A stretch of 64,000 nucleotides of DNA from Ficedula albicollis (GCF_000247815.1 NC_021678.1:24877036-24941035), one strand, 5' to 3'. Numbered from the stretch's first letter, positions 1 to 11,649 are shown. Translations and numbers: made by a program. Notes: generated by a model from the sequence alone, not told the origin.

Positions 1-51
1 CATCTACAAACAGAATCACCCTGCCAGCCGTATGAAAAACAAGTACTTTAC

Positions 52-165
52 TTTGAAGGTAGGCAGAGACGTCCTCCAGAGAGGTGCCTGGTGACCCAGG
101 GATCCCTGGAGGTCCTGGGGGGCCTGCAGGACCAGGGGGCCCAACAATACCACTGAATTCAGAGT
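52..165 (-). CDS. COL17A1: COL17A1 coding exon 50, last one in the window
   Basis: Residues 1176-1213 (NSEFSGIVGPPGPAGPPGPP and on, then TSLEDVSAYLQ), matching human GSEFRGIVGPPG and VEDLSSYLH. 114 nt, acceptor CTACAG, donor GTAAAG. The remaining collagen blocks and the C-terminal tail lie beyond position 1. Confidence 0.93.
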
Positions 166-641
166 CTGTAAAACACAAGGGAAGAGAAGAGGTCACCCAA
201 ACAACCACAACCCTAATGAATGCTCCTTGACAATACAGATTATGCCAGATACAGCCAAGTAGAAGCCTTCTTGGTGCACCTCACTGGACAATCTGGTGAT
301 TCCAAAGAGAGTAAAGTCCCTATTTTTAAAATATACTTTTAAAGAGGCATAAGAAACCATGCCTTTATGCTGCAGAGTTTGGATATGACAAAGGGCTCCT
401 TCATGCCCATCTCCAAGACAGCCCCACTGCTGTTGCTCCTCACAGGAGCATGGTGTTCCAGCTGCAGCCCCCTGTGGGGTGTGCAGGTGCTAGCAGAGGC
501 CTGCAGTGCTGCTAAAGACAAAGGGCCATCAGAGGGTTATTTGTGATGATAGGCAAAAAGGGAAATTTTATGACTGAGGCTGTAAAAAACATCTGGGGAC
601 ACAAAGAACCTCATGGCAGGGGAGTGAAGAAGTTGGCTTAC

Positions 642-731
642 TTCGCAGGTATGCTGTCAGGTCACTATAAGATATACCAGGTGACCCTGGAGGCCCAGGT
701 GGTCCAGGCAGTCCAATGCTCATCCCAGAAC
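642..731 (-). CDS. COL17A1: COL17A1 coding exon 49
   Basis: Residues 1146-1175 ([19 protein letters not shown], then SYSDLTAYLR), matching human [19 protein letters not shown]. 90 nt, acceptor GGCAG, donor GTAAGC. Confidence 0.94.
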
Positions 732-1782
732 CTGCCAAATCAAACAGATTCACATTATCAGATCCGAGCAGGCTGTTACAGTGTGAGCAGGCAGGCCACA
801 GGGCTTATTCAAAGGGCTTATTCACAGGCAATGCAGGAGGGGCTCCCAGCAACAGCTGCGACAGGAGCCAGAGCTCAAACCTTGCTCTGGATTGTGACTT
901 TGCCGTGACAATCCCAAGCACACCCACAGACAAGCAGGCAGCAGGCTTCTATTGCTGGCAAAAGCTCTGTACCTCATGAACCCTTAACGTGTTAGGGGTA
1001 CCCCTGGACTTGTAACTCAGCTGCAACCCTGATGCATGTGCTGCTCTCCCTGTGTCTGCAGCTCCGGGGCAATGCTCTGCACTTTGTGATCTGCGTTAAT
1101 GAAATGTCTCTGCGGATAAAATGCAGCTGTCCCGCCTGAGCCACTGGAGTGCTGCAGTTTCCTGTTGGAAATTCCCTCCATCTTAGGAGCAGTCCACTAG
1201 TGAGATCTGGTCTCAAAGAGCAGTTCAGAGAAACCGAGCATGGATCAGGCTGTGTTTTTAAGCAGACAGTTGCAGCTACCGGGATTAGGCGTTTTAGCAC
1301 TGCTGCTGGGGATGCTCAAAGGGTGCTCTCTGTTAAACAGCTCTTACATGTCATATCACCCCTTTACAGATGGGAAAATGAAGCAGAGACATAGAATATG
1401 TTTCAACTAACTTTTAAGAGTCTGTTGCCTGAGCTGCCTTGACAGACCAACTCTTTCACAGGGAAATATATCCTGACCACAGAGATAAAGGTTAGAAAGG
1501 CACTTAAAGGTGTTGATGGGACTTCTTAGATGGCTAAGATGAAATTTTGCTCCTAAGCTCAAATTTTAACAAAGAAAGGATTCATTACTAGTCTGTGGAT
1601 GGTATCTTAGCTACAGGGTATCTTTGTTCTCTTCCAAGTCTCTCACAGTCCCTGTGAGGAGGTCTCTGTCCATAGGAATTCACACAATTAGCACTGGAAT
1701 AGTTTCTACTGACTTGACAGCATGAGCTTTGTACTGGGCTCCCAAAGGAACAGAGGGAAGCACACACTAATAAAACCATTAC

Positions 1783-1911
1783 TTGACAAGTAGCTGATAA
1801 ACCTCCTGGTCAGCTCATCATAGTCCAGTGACAGAGACATTCCATCTCCCCCTGGTCCAGGAGGCCCCGGTGGGCCCCGAGGTCCAATGAGATACTGACG
1901 AATTTCTTCTC
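1783..1911 (-). CDS. COL17A1: COL17A1 coding exon 48
   Basis: Residues 1103-1145: [20 protein letters not shown], then LDYDELTRRFISYLS. Human reads RQYLMGPRGPPGPPG and LDYAELSSRILSYMS. 129 nt, acceptor TCTAG, donor GTAATG. Confidence 0.95.
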
Positions 1912-2026
1912 CTAGAAATGAAAACAAGCATCTTTTAAGGCTGTCCAGCTGCTGCACAGACACCAAGAGTGAGGAGTTCCCAGCCTGTGAGCTGAACCCC
2001 CACCACCAGGGAAATCATCAAAACCT

Positions 2027-2181
2027 ATGGATGCAAAGCTCCTTCCCTCCCTCTTTTCTGAGTGAATTGTCCTGTATATGGTATGGATGCAAAGCTCCTT
2101 CCCTCCCTCTTTTCAGTGTGAATTGTCCTGTATATGGCCTCCTTCCCTCCCTCTTTTCTGAGTGAATTGTCCTGTATATGG
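2027..2181. repeat. Three-copy tandem repeat, unit 56 bp
   Basis: The unit starting ATGGATGCAAAGCTCC occurs at 2027 and 2083, and a shorter third copy begins near 2137. It lies in the intron between coding exons 47 and 48. The repeat keeps a reading frame open on the minus strand, which explains a long spurious ORF there. Confidence 0.95.
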
Positions 2182-2623
2182 TGCCAGAAACATTTGTGAC
2201 AAGGCTGGGAACCTCCTATAATAAGGGTGTGAGGAGGATGAGATTTTTGATTACTTAAGGGACCTCCCTGTGGTATGTTTTTTTTCTGGACACCCTGGAC
2301 AACTTCTTGGGTAAAGGGAATGAAAAGCAGCTCAGCTAGGAAAGACCATGCTGAGCTTTGTGGCACTTTGGAGCCATCTGGAGCACAGTGCTGGCCAGCA
2401 TCATCAATACCTTCAGGGACAGCCAAAGGACATCCTGGAGATTTACCTGTCAGCCCACAGTAACAGTGTGTATAGGAAAGAATACTGAGTTGGGGATCCC
2501 AACTTAAGAACAACACCATAGCATGGCTATGGGGAGGAACACAGAGTGGGGGAATGTGACAGGGGAGCTGGAAAGTAGAACACTCTGAAGCAGCTGCAGA
2601 TAACTCCAGTTGCAGACAGGAGA

Positions 2624-2701
2624 CTGGAAGGGAAAGGCAGATCTCCAGGATGATGGGATGTTCTGGAAGGGAAAGGCAGATCTCCAGGATGATGGGATGT
2701 T
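2624..2701. repeat. Two-copy tandem duplication, period 39 bp
   Basis: CTGGAAGGGAAAGGCAGATC recurs 39 bases apart with no differences. Intronic, just beside coding exon 47. Confidence 0.93.
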
Positions 2702-2739
2702 TTACCCTCAATCCCATGCTTCCCTTGAGGGTCACTTAC

Positions 2740-2823
2740 TTTGCAGCAGGTCCAGAAGTTCTTGGTACAAAATGGATGTAGTGGATACTGAGCTAGAAAA
2801 TGACTCATAGCGACCTGAAGAGC
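2740..2823 (-). CDS. COL17A1: COL17A1 coding exon 47, non-collagenous spacer
   Basis: Residues 1075-1102 (SSSGRYESFSSSVSTTSILY and on), with no Gly-X-Y. It aligns with human [21 protein letters not shown] and ends ELLDLLQ. 84 nt, acceptor CCACAG, donor GTAAGT. Confidence 0.91.
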
Positions 2824-3403
2824 CTGTGGGAATGGAAAGGTTTTACATGAGCCAGGATGAGACAGAAGGTGAGGAGGGGTCAGGAAGGAACAAAGGAAAG
2901 ATTAATTATTTAACTGGTAGAATAGGCTTCCCATGCCCCCAACTATAAAACACTTGCTATCTCTCACCTATCCTGGTCATCACACAGCTGTGTGCTCTGT
3001 GCCTTTCTGGTTGAGATTCCAGGCTACTTCCAAAAGCTCTGGGAATTTAATCTACTTTAGGGGGGTCCCAAGCACACAAAACAACCCACAAATACTTGAG
3101 ACAACATATACTAAATAAACCCACCTCTGTTTGGTCTTTGGGGTGCCAAATAAACAGCAAATGTTTAATATGAGACTTTTTAAACAGCAGCAACTGCTAG
3201 TTAATCTAACCATTAAAAAAGGATAAGGCTCAGAGGACACCTCAGCTGTGTGGAGTCTTGGGCCTAGACTGTTGAAGATGAATAACTCGGTTGGGGTGCT
3301 GCTATTTAAAGACTTGTTTCTCCTCTGGTTCTCACCTCCTAGATGCTGCACAAGCTCAGCTGAGGGCATGACTCAGTAGAGAGTTTACCAAGATGGTGCT
3401 TAC

Positions 3404-3541
3404 TTGTCATATAGCTCATGACACGGGTAGCCAGCTCTGCATAATCCAAGGTCACCCCATCCGCAGTGGTGATGAGTCCAGGTGGGCCTGGAGGGCCTGG
3501 TGGGCCTTGGGCACCAGTCAAATAATGTCTGATGTTGTCAC
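3404..3541 (-). CDS. COL17A1: COL17A1 coding exon 46
   Basis: Residues 1029-1074: [19 protein letters not shown], then a spacer [15 protein letters not shown] (human FDYSELASHVVSYLR). 138 nt, acceptor CGTAG, donor GTAAGC. Confidence 0.95.
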
Positions 3542-3816
3542 CTACGTAGAAAGCCCAAGATATACCCACATCACTAAGAGGGAAGACTGACCTTATGCAC
3601 AATTACCAGACCCTCTTCCTCTGACAAAGAATGGGACAACAGAGGGACAGTTCTACAGAGACCACAGTGGACAACAGCACTTCACAGTATTCAGCAGAAA
3701 TAAGCCCAGAGTAGCAGGGCTGTTGTTTCTAAAATAAGAGGGACAAGGCCCTAGGGAACAAAAGAGAGATAAGCATGAAACTGCTGACCCACAGCAAAAA
3801 TCTCACTTATACTCAC

Positions 3817-3930
3817 TCTTCAGGTAGTCACTGACATACTGCTGAATCTCTTGAGATGAACCTCCACTTGGGCCAGGAGGACCAGGTGGCCCAGGAGGTC
3901 CTGGAGGTCCCTGAGTTTGTCTGGATCCAC
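3817..3930 (-). CDS. COL17A1: COL17A1 coding exon 45
   Basis: Residues 991-1028: spacer, Gly-Pro-Pro block, then SSQEIQQYVSDYLK, matching human SGQEIQQYISEYMQ. 114 nt, acceptor TGTAG, donor GTGAGT. Confidence 0.94.
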
Positions 3931-4571
3931 CTACAGAAAGTATTGTAAGAAGAAGGAGTGTTTTTGGCACAGTTGCATTAGACCAAGTGATAGCAAAGTG
4001 TACTTGCATTAAGCTCTTTCCACAGGCCTGGAAAGACCTTTGGAAATTGAATATGGAAGGGCTCCCCCTGCATCTTTAAATGCAGATGGAGCATGGGCTA
4101 TTTGGCAGTATAATGTCTTGGATTAATTCAGCATCTTATAATTCAGCCAGTGCAGGGCTGAGTCCAGACACATTCCTGGCTTTGCACAAGCAGACCTGGT
4201 GGGTTTGTGCACTAGAGTGCAGTGCTGTGCAGAATATAGATGGAGATCATAGAGATCAAGCTCATTAGTCTAACACCGCTGGCCTGCTGCTCCCAATCCC
4301 ACTTAGCCTGGGCAGCACCAGCTCAAGAACCTGTCCACACAGAGGCAAAACTCTGGCTTGAAGGATTCCCAGTAAGCTGGAAAAAGAAAACTGTCAAATC
4401 TTAAATTTTCTGATTTAAGGCAAGCTGTGCAAAAAGAGCTTTTGAACACAAATCCCACCAGCATTAGGTTGGTACCCACTCTGGTAAAAGTCAAAGGAGC
4501 TTTTCCAAAGCCTCCACCAGGATATTAGCATTCCTTCTTAATATCAGAGCAATGATGGTCTGGCCTCTTAC

Positions 4572-4619
4572 CTCGAGATGCTCCTGGGATGCCAGGTGCG
4601 CCTGGGACACCTGCATCAC
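4572..4619 (-). CDS. COL17A1: COL17A1 coding exon 44
   Basis: Residues 975-990 (GDAGVPGAPGIPGASR), matching human GDPGVPGALGIP. 48 nt, acceptor TCCAG, donor GTAAGA. Confidence 0.92.
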
Positions 4620-4977
4620 CTGGAAGAGAGTGAGGGAGACGGACACTTGTAATGGGTGTGACTGCATGTTGCATACATGGTCATGTGAAACAGCTGAGCT
4701 ACACGTTGTAGCAACTACCCAGCCCTTGCAATGACTGTCATGAAACGCCAGCTTGTTGAGAAAGAGCACAAGGAAGAGGCCATGGCAGCTTTCCTGAGCC
4801 TTCTGTGACCTGGTCAAGTGCATTGTGCTCACAGCATTTCTATTGCTGTGGCCCTGAAAAGACAGGGGCGAGCACAGTTCTAGCTCCCAAAGGACTGGAT
4901 TGTTCCATCCTTTAGTCTCAACCATGCTTGGATGTGTGAAGCCATCCTCCAAAAAGAAAAAGAAAGACGATTTTTAC

Positions 4978-5034
4978 CTTTTGGTCCAGGTGGGCCAGGT
5001 GGGCCTGGGGGTCCCTGTATGGTGACTCTTTCAC
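4978..5034 (-). CDS. COL17A1: COL17A1 coding exon 43
   Basis: Residues 956-974 ([20 protein letters not shown] and on): a short spacer then a collagen block, as in human [12 protein letters not shown]. 57 nt, acceptor GGCAG, donor GTAAAA. Confidence 0.91.
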
Positions 5035-5194
5035 CTGCCAGTTGCAGAAAGAGAGTCAGAGATTCACAGGAATAAAGTATGCGGACAAAATCCTGGCTCT
5101 TCTAAAATTAATTTTAAATCAATAGAGCAGGATTTTGGCCCAATTTCAGCCCAGGGATGATGATTCCAAAGGAGGAAAGCAGGCACAGACTAAC

Positions 5195-5236
5195 CATGGG
5201 AGGAGAATGAGGAAAGGCCAGGATCACCTGGTTCTC
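5195..5236 (-). CDS. COL17A1: COL17A1 coding exon 42
   Basis: Residues 942-955 (GEPGDPGLSSFSSH), comparable to human GEQGLPGFSTSG. The donor GTTAGT is weaker than most in this gene. 42 nt, acceptor CTGCAG. Confidence 0.85.
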
Positions 5237-5321
5237 CTGCAGAGAAATGAAGAGACACACAAATGAAGGAGCAGTCATACACCCAAGCAAGCTACCCTGA
5301 AACCCACTAACATCTCCTTAC

Positions 5322-5348
5322 CGGTGAACCCCCGTGGACCTCGTTCAC
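5322..5348 (-). CDS. COL17A1: COL17A1 coding exon 41
   Basis: 27-nt exon, residues 933-941 (GERGPRGFT), comparable to human GPPGPRGHQ. Acceptor TCACAG, donor GTAAGG. Confidence 0.89.
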
Positions 5349-5859
5349 CTGTGAACAGGGGAGCAGAGGAACAGTGTTAGGATTTGCTTTATTCTCATCA
5401 GCAACATCCCAGCCCACACTGCAGCATAACATCTTGGCTTTCAATTTGTAGAGGAGAAATGGGTAAAGGGAGCAGGTTCATGTTTTCCTGGCAGCTGAGA
5501 GCTGAGCTACACTTCACAGGGCCACCTTCTTGCACTGACTTAGACCACAGTGCATTTTGCAAAAAGGCTGTCCCCTTCAATGGCAAATCTGAAGTTCTGA
5601 ATGTTCTTGTGTATAATGAGCTTGCAAAGTTGGGATCTGAATATAATGACTGCCCTGACACCAGTACTGGAGGTTAATTAATTTCTTTGACAAAGACTGA
5701 CTTGTTCTACAGAGATAGGAGTCCTACTTAGTGGCAACTGTGCTAGCTTTCTTACAGACAGAAAAAGGCAGGAATTTCTGCTCCTAAGCCCTTCCTTCTT
5801 TTCAGTCTAAGGTGCTGAGATCTCTCTAGCACTTTGGTTATGCTGTACGATATACCCAC

Positions 5860-5913
5860 CTTGGTCTCCCTTCGGGCCTGGTGGTCCTGGTGGACCTGGT
5901 GGTCCTGGTGGGC
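5860..5913 (-). CDS. COL17A1: COL17A1 coding exon 40
   Basis: Residues 915-932, a Gly-Pro-Pro run ending GPKGDQ as in human. 54 nt, acceptor TCACAG, donor GTGGGT. Confidence 0.92.
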
Positions 5914-6082
5914 CTGTGAAGAATGCTTCTGCAATTCAAAGAAAGAGATTTCTTCATGACATCCAACAGAACATGAAACAAGGTTTCTCTGGCTCCACAT
6001 GGTCCTAGCCATATCTGAGCTCTCTGGAACCCCAACAGGACATTCCCAGGACCAGGTGATGGAATGAGCAGCAAGAACCTAC

Positions 6083-6145
6083 CTGAGGTGGACATGGATG
6101 ATCCTGGTCTCCCTGGTGGGCCTGGAGGTCCTGGCAATCCTTCTC
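6083..6145 (-). CDS. COL17A1: COL17A1 coding exon 39
   Basis: Residues 894-914 ([20 protein letters not shown] and on), matching human [18 protein letters not shown]. The second half is a non-collagenous spacer. 63 nt, acceptor CCTAG, donor GTAGGT. Confidence 0.93.
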
Positions 6146-6835
6146 CTAGGCAAAAGGGACACAGAAAGGCCTCAGGAAGGACCAGCCTCAGCAACATAAG
6201 TAAATGAACATAAGAGCTGCTACATCTCCAGCCACAGCCTTAGCTTGTGTATTTCCCAGTGTAGGCTCTTATCACTGTTTTCTTCACACATCTATCCCTG
6301 ATAGTTACTTTCCACTATTTGCCACCACAGCAGAAAAGGACAGAGAAACTCCTTTCTTTCTGGTACTGGGTGCTTATCCCATCACACACCCAACCTGCTC
6401 CCTTTTCCTACTGAGCAGAGAGCAAGGAATGGGGTTCTGCTCCTGTCACATGTCCTCCCACATCCTCCCTTTTCTGGCTGAGAAAGGGAAATCTGTGTAC
6501 AGGATGGGGCATGGGGAAATGTTCCTCATGATAAGAATCTCCCCATCTGTCTGCAGTTGAAAGTTAAGGCTGCACAAATAAGAAGTAAAATATGGAATTG
6601 ATTGCAGTTACCTCCTTTGGCAACTTGAAAACTTTGAGTGTCTTCCTAAAAAGCATAGATTTTACTAATTAATGCTCTGGCTAGAACCCTCTGCCAAATG
6701 TTCTTTGCTGGGCAGCATCTTGCTGCAGTGAAACTGTGCTTGTAGGAACTCACTATGTTACATTCTGCTTCCAGCCTTAGGCCTTGGCAAAAACCTCCCA
6801 CTTTCCAGTTTGGTTTCAGAGGAACAAGCTCTTAC

Positions 6836-6877
6836 CTGGGGGACCACGAGGCCCGGGTGGTCCCTGCACAGATTCAC
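6836..6877 (-). CDS. COL17A1: COL17A1 coding exon 38
   Basis: Residues 880-893 (GESVQGPPGPRGPP), comparable to human PSIPGPPGPRGPP. 42 nt, acceptor ATCAG, donor GTAAGA. Confidence 0.91.
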
Positions 6878-6997
6878 CTGATGACAAAACAAACAGGGGT
6901 ATTAGGGAACATTTACTCAGCAAACTGCATGGCCCAGAAACACACCATGTTGAGTAAGCATTCCTTGCTTAGGAACTGAGCTCTGTGTGTTACATAC

Positions 6998-7051
6998 CTG
7001 GTGGTCCAGGGGGACCTGGGGGTCCTGCTCGCCCTTGTGAATCTGCCAGCA
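6998..7051 (-). CDS. COL17A1: COL17A1 coding exon 37
   Basis: Residues 862-879 ([18 protein letters not shown]), the counterpart of human [13 protein letters not shown]. The split codon A|TG gives Met. 54 nt, acceptor GCACAG, donor GTATGT. Confidence 0.9.
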
Positions 7052-8252
7052 CTGTGCAAAAGGAAAACACAAACAAGGGAAAATTGTTGCTATGGAGCTA
7101 CTGCTGCTATGGAAACTGTCAATACATTGCTGCTAGAAGCTCTTACAATCAAAGGTGGACTAAGATGGGACCTGGGTGACTTAAGCCCAAGATGAAGCAG
7201 AGGAGGGAGAGGAGAGATATGTTTGGTTAGGACATGAAACAAAATGCAGCACTGAGCAGGATATTGGAAACAGGGAGGAGAGTAATAGTTGTTGAGAGAA
7301 AGGGCAAAGACTCAAAGGCTAAAGAAGGAGGGAATGAACTTCAAGAAGAGGAAAGATTCTTTAAAAGAGGCAAGTTTTGGGAAGAGAACATAACATAGGT
7401 GTTATTTAACAAGTAGCTACACTGTGTTATCTTGATTGTATTGTGTGATGTACCCTCAACTCCAAGCTGAGGCACAAACTCACAGATCAGTCATGCTGTG
7501 ATCCAAGACTCCTGAATGAGGATCTGGACAGTACTGAAGCATGATCTGAATTTTAATTTACATGGCCCTATTTAGATGGTGATCAGGCAAGGGTCATTTA
7601 TAATTTTATGGTTTCTTCTACCTTGCTGCAAACTTGCAGAAGTCCCAGATCCCAGGAATACCAACTCCAAGTACATCACACACCCAGTGCTGCACAGAGC
7701 AAGCTCTTCTCTTGGGAAGTTGCTAAACCATTCTGTTCTGCTTCACTTATTTTCATCTTAAAATTTAAAAATTTTTACAAAATGTTACATTTTTTAAATC
7801 TTAAAGTTTATTTGCTCCCCTGTGAATTCATCCTTTAATTTGAAGAGAGATTATTTCTGTTGTTTAGATTTACATGCCTGTTCAAACTGGTTCTCATCTT
7901 AGATGGCTCCATGTTCATATTGCACAGAGAACTGCCCTGTGTGAACTCAGTGGCTGAAAGCTCTCAGCTCTGTGAGTATCTCCCCTGTTAATGGCTGCTC
8001 ACCAGCCACCGTTCCTCAGTTTCCATTTCTGTGGTGTGGGCCTAGTGCCTGCTTCCTTGTGAAAGGACTTTGGGATGCAGAGACGAGGTGGGCAGAAGAG
8101 GTAGCTGGCATTGCAGACATACCACCAAGCACACATACACACAGACACAGACACACTGAGAAGAAAGAGTTAGGGGCATCTGGTAGCTGTGAGCAGGCCT
8201 TGAGGCTCTGACACATCTCCAAGCAAAGAAGAGGAAAGGCAGGGCCACTTAC
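7052..8252 (-). other. Intron of 1.2 kb between coding exons 36 and 37
   Basis: No exon or repeat family recognised. It contains an AT-rich stretch (7750-7810) and a short CA-rich patch near 8130-8157. Confidence 0.7.
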
Positions 8253-8333
8253 TTTGAGATGCTAATGATGAGACTTCTGTTCTGATGGTTTCTATCACAG
8301 CTTCACCTGGGGATCCTTTCTCACCCCGTGGAC
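8253..8333 (-). CDS. COL17A1: COL17A1 coding exon 36, spacer possibly absent from human
   Basis: Residues 835-861: three Gly-X-Y triplets (GPRGEKGSPG), then a non-collagenous stretch EAVIETIRTEVSSLASQ that could form a short amphipathic helix. Joins in frame to both neighbours. I do not recall an equivalent in the human protein between GLPGHQ and EVLNLQ. Acceptor AAAAAG is poor in pyrimidines next to the AG; donor GTAAGT is strong. 81 nt. Confidence 0.82.
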
Positions 8334-9034
8334 CTTTTTCCAGGAAAAAAAAAGCAACAGAGAAAGGGAGTTATATAACTGATAGAAGGTGACATTTTGT
8401 ACCTACTCTGACAAGAGGTTCAGACTTCTCTTAGGAGAACTGGGAGCATGAACTCAGTCCCAAGATCTGAGGAACACTGCAATCAAGTGTGGAAATTACT
8501 GCCCAGTTTGCTCTAACAGGATCACAGAAAAACAGCTAAGAAAGGTTCTTAGGGGTCAGCTCTGTTCAGACCCTTCCAAAGAGATGCCTGCCCAATTGGC
8601 AGCACTTTCACAGTGACATTAATCCCAGTTTGGCTCTAGTTTGTTCTCCTGCCTTTCAAAATGGCAGGAGGTATCCAGCTGGGCTATATCCCCTATCACA
8701 GAAAGGCAACTGCACTTGAGAAGTGTCTTAGAAATACCAGCCCTCAGGAAAAATAGCATAAGAAAAAAAAGGACATTTGCAGCATCCACATTACACTGGC
8801 TCTTATCACCCTCTCACCACCCTCCTTCTACCCCTGGGAAAACAAAAAAAAAATTATAAAAATTCTCTATAAGATTAATTAAGCCAAATAATGCAACAAA
8901 ATGAACTGAAAGGAAGAAATCTGTGAACAAAAGGGAGAGGGAATGTGCCAAGGGCTTAGAGAATTAGGAAAAAAGCAAAACTAATGAATTCCTTTCTCTT
9001 AAGAAGCATAATCAAAGCTGAAGGAAAATGGTAC

Positions 9035-9070
9035 CTTGCTGTCCAGGGAGACCAGCTGGTCCAACAGGAC
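9035..9070 (-). CDS. COL17A1: COL17A1 coding exon 35
   Basis: Residues 823-834 (GPVGPAGLPGQQ), matching human GPAGPAGLPGHQ. 36 nt, acceptor ACTAG, donor GTACCA. Confidence 0.9.
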
Positions 9071-9736
9071 CTAGTTTCAAAACAAAAAAACCCAAATTTC
9101 ATTAGATTTTACTGTTTGTGTTTTAAAATAGCAGAAGAGAATCAATAGGACTTTTATAAGAACTGAGACTATCAAAAAATATATTTTTCTACACAACTAA
9201 ATGGAATTGCTATGGGGTATGAATTCATCAATGCCCCATGTATTACTTGAATTTTCATCCCCTGGCAATTAAAATGCTTGGTGCCTCGGACTGGGGAAAT
9301 AACCAGAATGCCACTGACCACAACAGAAAAGGAATGCAAAAGGCCTAACCCTCCTCTTGCATTCCATACTGCAAACTGAGACTCTCTCTGCAAAACCAGC
9401 TCCAGGACTAGCTCCAGGCAGAGAAGTGCCACAAGAATCAGGGCTCAGGAACTCTGCTGCCTGACACCAACATGCTGGAGGCAGTGTCTGACTGGGACAG
9501 AGAAGTATGAGGCCCAAGCTCATGCACAGCCTGTGTGTGTGTGTGATTTACAGATGCTTGAGTGGGAGTTCTGCTGCCTTGAGCTCAAAGTTGAGACTGG
9601 AAAACAAGCACTTCCTAATTTCAGCACCAGTGCTGGGAAAGGGATTAGATATAAACCTGCCTTCCTGTGCAGAGAAAGAGCTTGATTCTAGTCCCTGGAT
9701 TTGACCAATCACTACTTTGTACTCATCGGTACTCAC

Positions 9737-9817
9737 CTGGAACACCTGGGGGACCAGTGGGGCCAGGTGGGCCTGGGGGACCTGGTGGGCCTGGCAGAGT
9801 AATAGTTGATGAACCCT
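9737..9817 (-). CDS. COL17A1: COL17A1 coding exon 34
   Basis: Residues 796-822: a short spacer EGSSTITL (human EGSSMLTV), then a new Gly-X-Y block. 81 nt, acceptor TTTTCAG, donor GTGAGT. Confidence 0.93.
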
Positions 9818-10042
9818 CTGAAAAACAAACACATAGATTTGCACACAGACACTTATATTCACACATCCAGTGAAGGTGTATAAATCTATACTTAAGGAAT
9901 ACCACATCTATATACATATTCTCCCAACAGAGGGAGCCCCAGTACAGGTCTGACACACAGTTAAGATGAATTGAGGAGGCACAAAAAAACCCCAAGAAAA
10001 CCCTCCTAAGTCAGAAGTGTGATCTCTCACAGCACTACATAC

Positions 10043-10078
10043 CTGCACTTATAACTTTTCCTGGAGGTCCAGGTTCTC
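10043..10078 (-). CDS. COL17A1: COL17A1 coding exon 33, end of Col15
   Basis: Residues 784-795 (GEPGPPGKVISA), matching human GEPGAPGKIVTS. The Gly-X-Y pattern ends at KVIS, closing a triple-helical domain of about 250 residues. 36 nt, acceptor CCTAG, donor GTATGT. Confidence 0.92.
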
Positions 10079-10103
10079 CTAGGAAAACAAAGGTACAAAA
10101 GTT

Positions 10104-10759
10104 GAGCTTCCTTTCTTTTCTTTTTTTTTTTTTTTTTGTTTGGTAGGGGGGTAAGAGCTAGAATAAGCTCAATAACATAGTACTATTAAGGATGTTTCTG
10201 TTCTTTCTGCCCTTGATCTCTTGCATAAGTCACAGTGCTAGAAGGTCAGAGGGAAGCAAGAGAGCTGTGCTAAGCCAGAGATCAGCTGAACAGCCTTCCA
10301 AGCACAACATCTGCCAGCATAAGCAATAGCCTGGATTTATCCGAGGCAGGCACACAGCTTCCACTGCAATTATCAGGCATCTTACTCATGCTCAGGGCAG
10401 AACTGGGCTTCAAAGGTTTGCTCAGAGGAGAGGAGCTTCCTTTCTTTTTTTTTTTTTTTTTGTTTGTTTGGTAGGGGGGTAAGAGCTAGAATAAGCTCAA
10501 TAACATAGTACTATTAAGGATGTTTCTGTTCTTTCTGCCCTTGATCTCTTGCATAAGTCACAGTGCTAGAAGGTCAGAGGGAAGCAAGAGAGCTGTGCTA
10601 AGCCAGAGATCAGCTGAACAGCCTTCCAAGCACAACATCTGCCAGCATAAGCAATAGCCTGGATTTATCCGAGGCAGGCACACAGCTTCCACTGCAATTA
10701 TCAGGCATCTTACTCATGCTCAGGGCAGAACTGGGCTTCAAAGGTTTGCTCAGAGGAGA
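10104..10759. repeat. Two-copy tandem duplication, period about 329 bp
   Basis: The block from GAGCTTCCTTTC through CTCAGAGGAG is repeated head to tail. The copies differ mainly in the length of a poly-T tract near their start (10120-10137 and 10446-10461). It fills most of the intron between coding exons 32 and 33 and carries no exon. Confidence 0.96.
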
Positions 10760-10962
10760 GCTGTCATGCCAAGTCCCTCAGCAGATGTCCTCACTACCCT
10801 CTGTGTACGCTCAGCGAAGCTTTGGCTACCGTGCTTCTCAAACCTTCCTTTCCCAAAGCCACTAGGTGCCACTGTTGATTCACTGGTTAGTGGAGCAGCT
10901 AACCCTTGCTAGAATGAAATCCTTAGGGAGAAAATGAGCATTAGGGAAGAAACAGCACTCAC

Positions 10963-10998
10963 CTTTAGCCCCTGGTCGGCCTGGGTTGCCTGGAAGTC
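10963..10998 (-). CDS. COL17A1: COL17A1 coding exon 32
   Basis: Residues 772-783 (GLPGNPGRPGAK), matching human GLPGTPGRPGIK. 36 nt, donor GTGAGT, acceptor ATCAG. Confidence 0.92.
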
Positions 10999-11622
10999 CT
11001 GATAAGAGGTAGACAAACAGTTTAAAATTGTTAGTGCAAATATTGCTGGCTGTATGTTTTTCAGGTACCCCAGCTGTTTCACTTGTGGTTTATAGAAGGA
11101 GCTCCCTACTCAAGACCCAGCTTTCAGCCTTCATAAGCAAGCACCTGAGGATTTTATAAGCAAGTGGAGGAGCAGACTGAGCTAGTAGTGTCCCTGGGCT
11201 TCCCTGGTCCCCCTGCTCCCTGGACGACAACACTGCTACCTGTCTTGAGGCTCCTGGATGAATTCCCTGATGAACTGTCCCCCTGTAACCACCTCTGCTT
11301 ACAGATGTCACATCCTCTGTTTCCACCTCTATTGCTACATCCTCTCCCTTCTGTTTCTGCTGCTGATTAGAAGGACTTTCAGTGATGCACAGGGAACTGA
11401 AATGTTATATTTTGGGGAAAGGCAAATTTTCACTTGAAAGCCTTGCATTGCTCAAAAACTACACATCTTGCACAAAACCTTCCTCAAAAGCCAAAGGAGA
11501 TGCAGAAACCTTGGTATATCACTTTGGAAGCCCTGAGCACCACAGAGGGAAAATTACAAGGGTTTTTTTAACCAATATCAAAGTGTGTCATTGATGAATT
11601 GCAATATGGTAGAAAAGCCTAC

Positions 11623-11649
11623 CTGGTGGTCCTTGAGGTCCTGTAAGAC
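11623..11649 (-). CDS. COL17A1: COL17A1 coding exon 31
   Basis: 27-nt exon, residues 763-771 (GLTGPQGPP), identical to human except the last residue. Donor GTAGGC, acceptor TGACAG. Confidence 0.91.

Noticed and set aside
2025..2735. 236-codon open frame on the minus strand
   Set aside because: It runs across two tandem duplications in an intron of COL17A1; the repeated peptide is a by-product of the repeats, and the true coding exon 47 (2740-2823) is next to it in another frame.
4491..4952. 153-codon open frame on the minus strand
   Set aside because: It overlaps coding exon 44 in the wrong frame and has no collagen pattern; the real exon is 48 nt.
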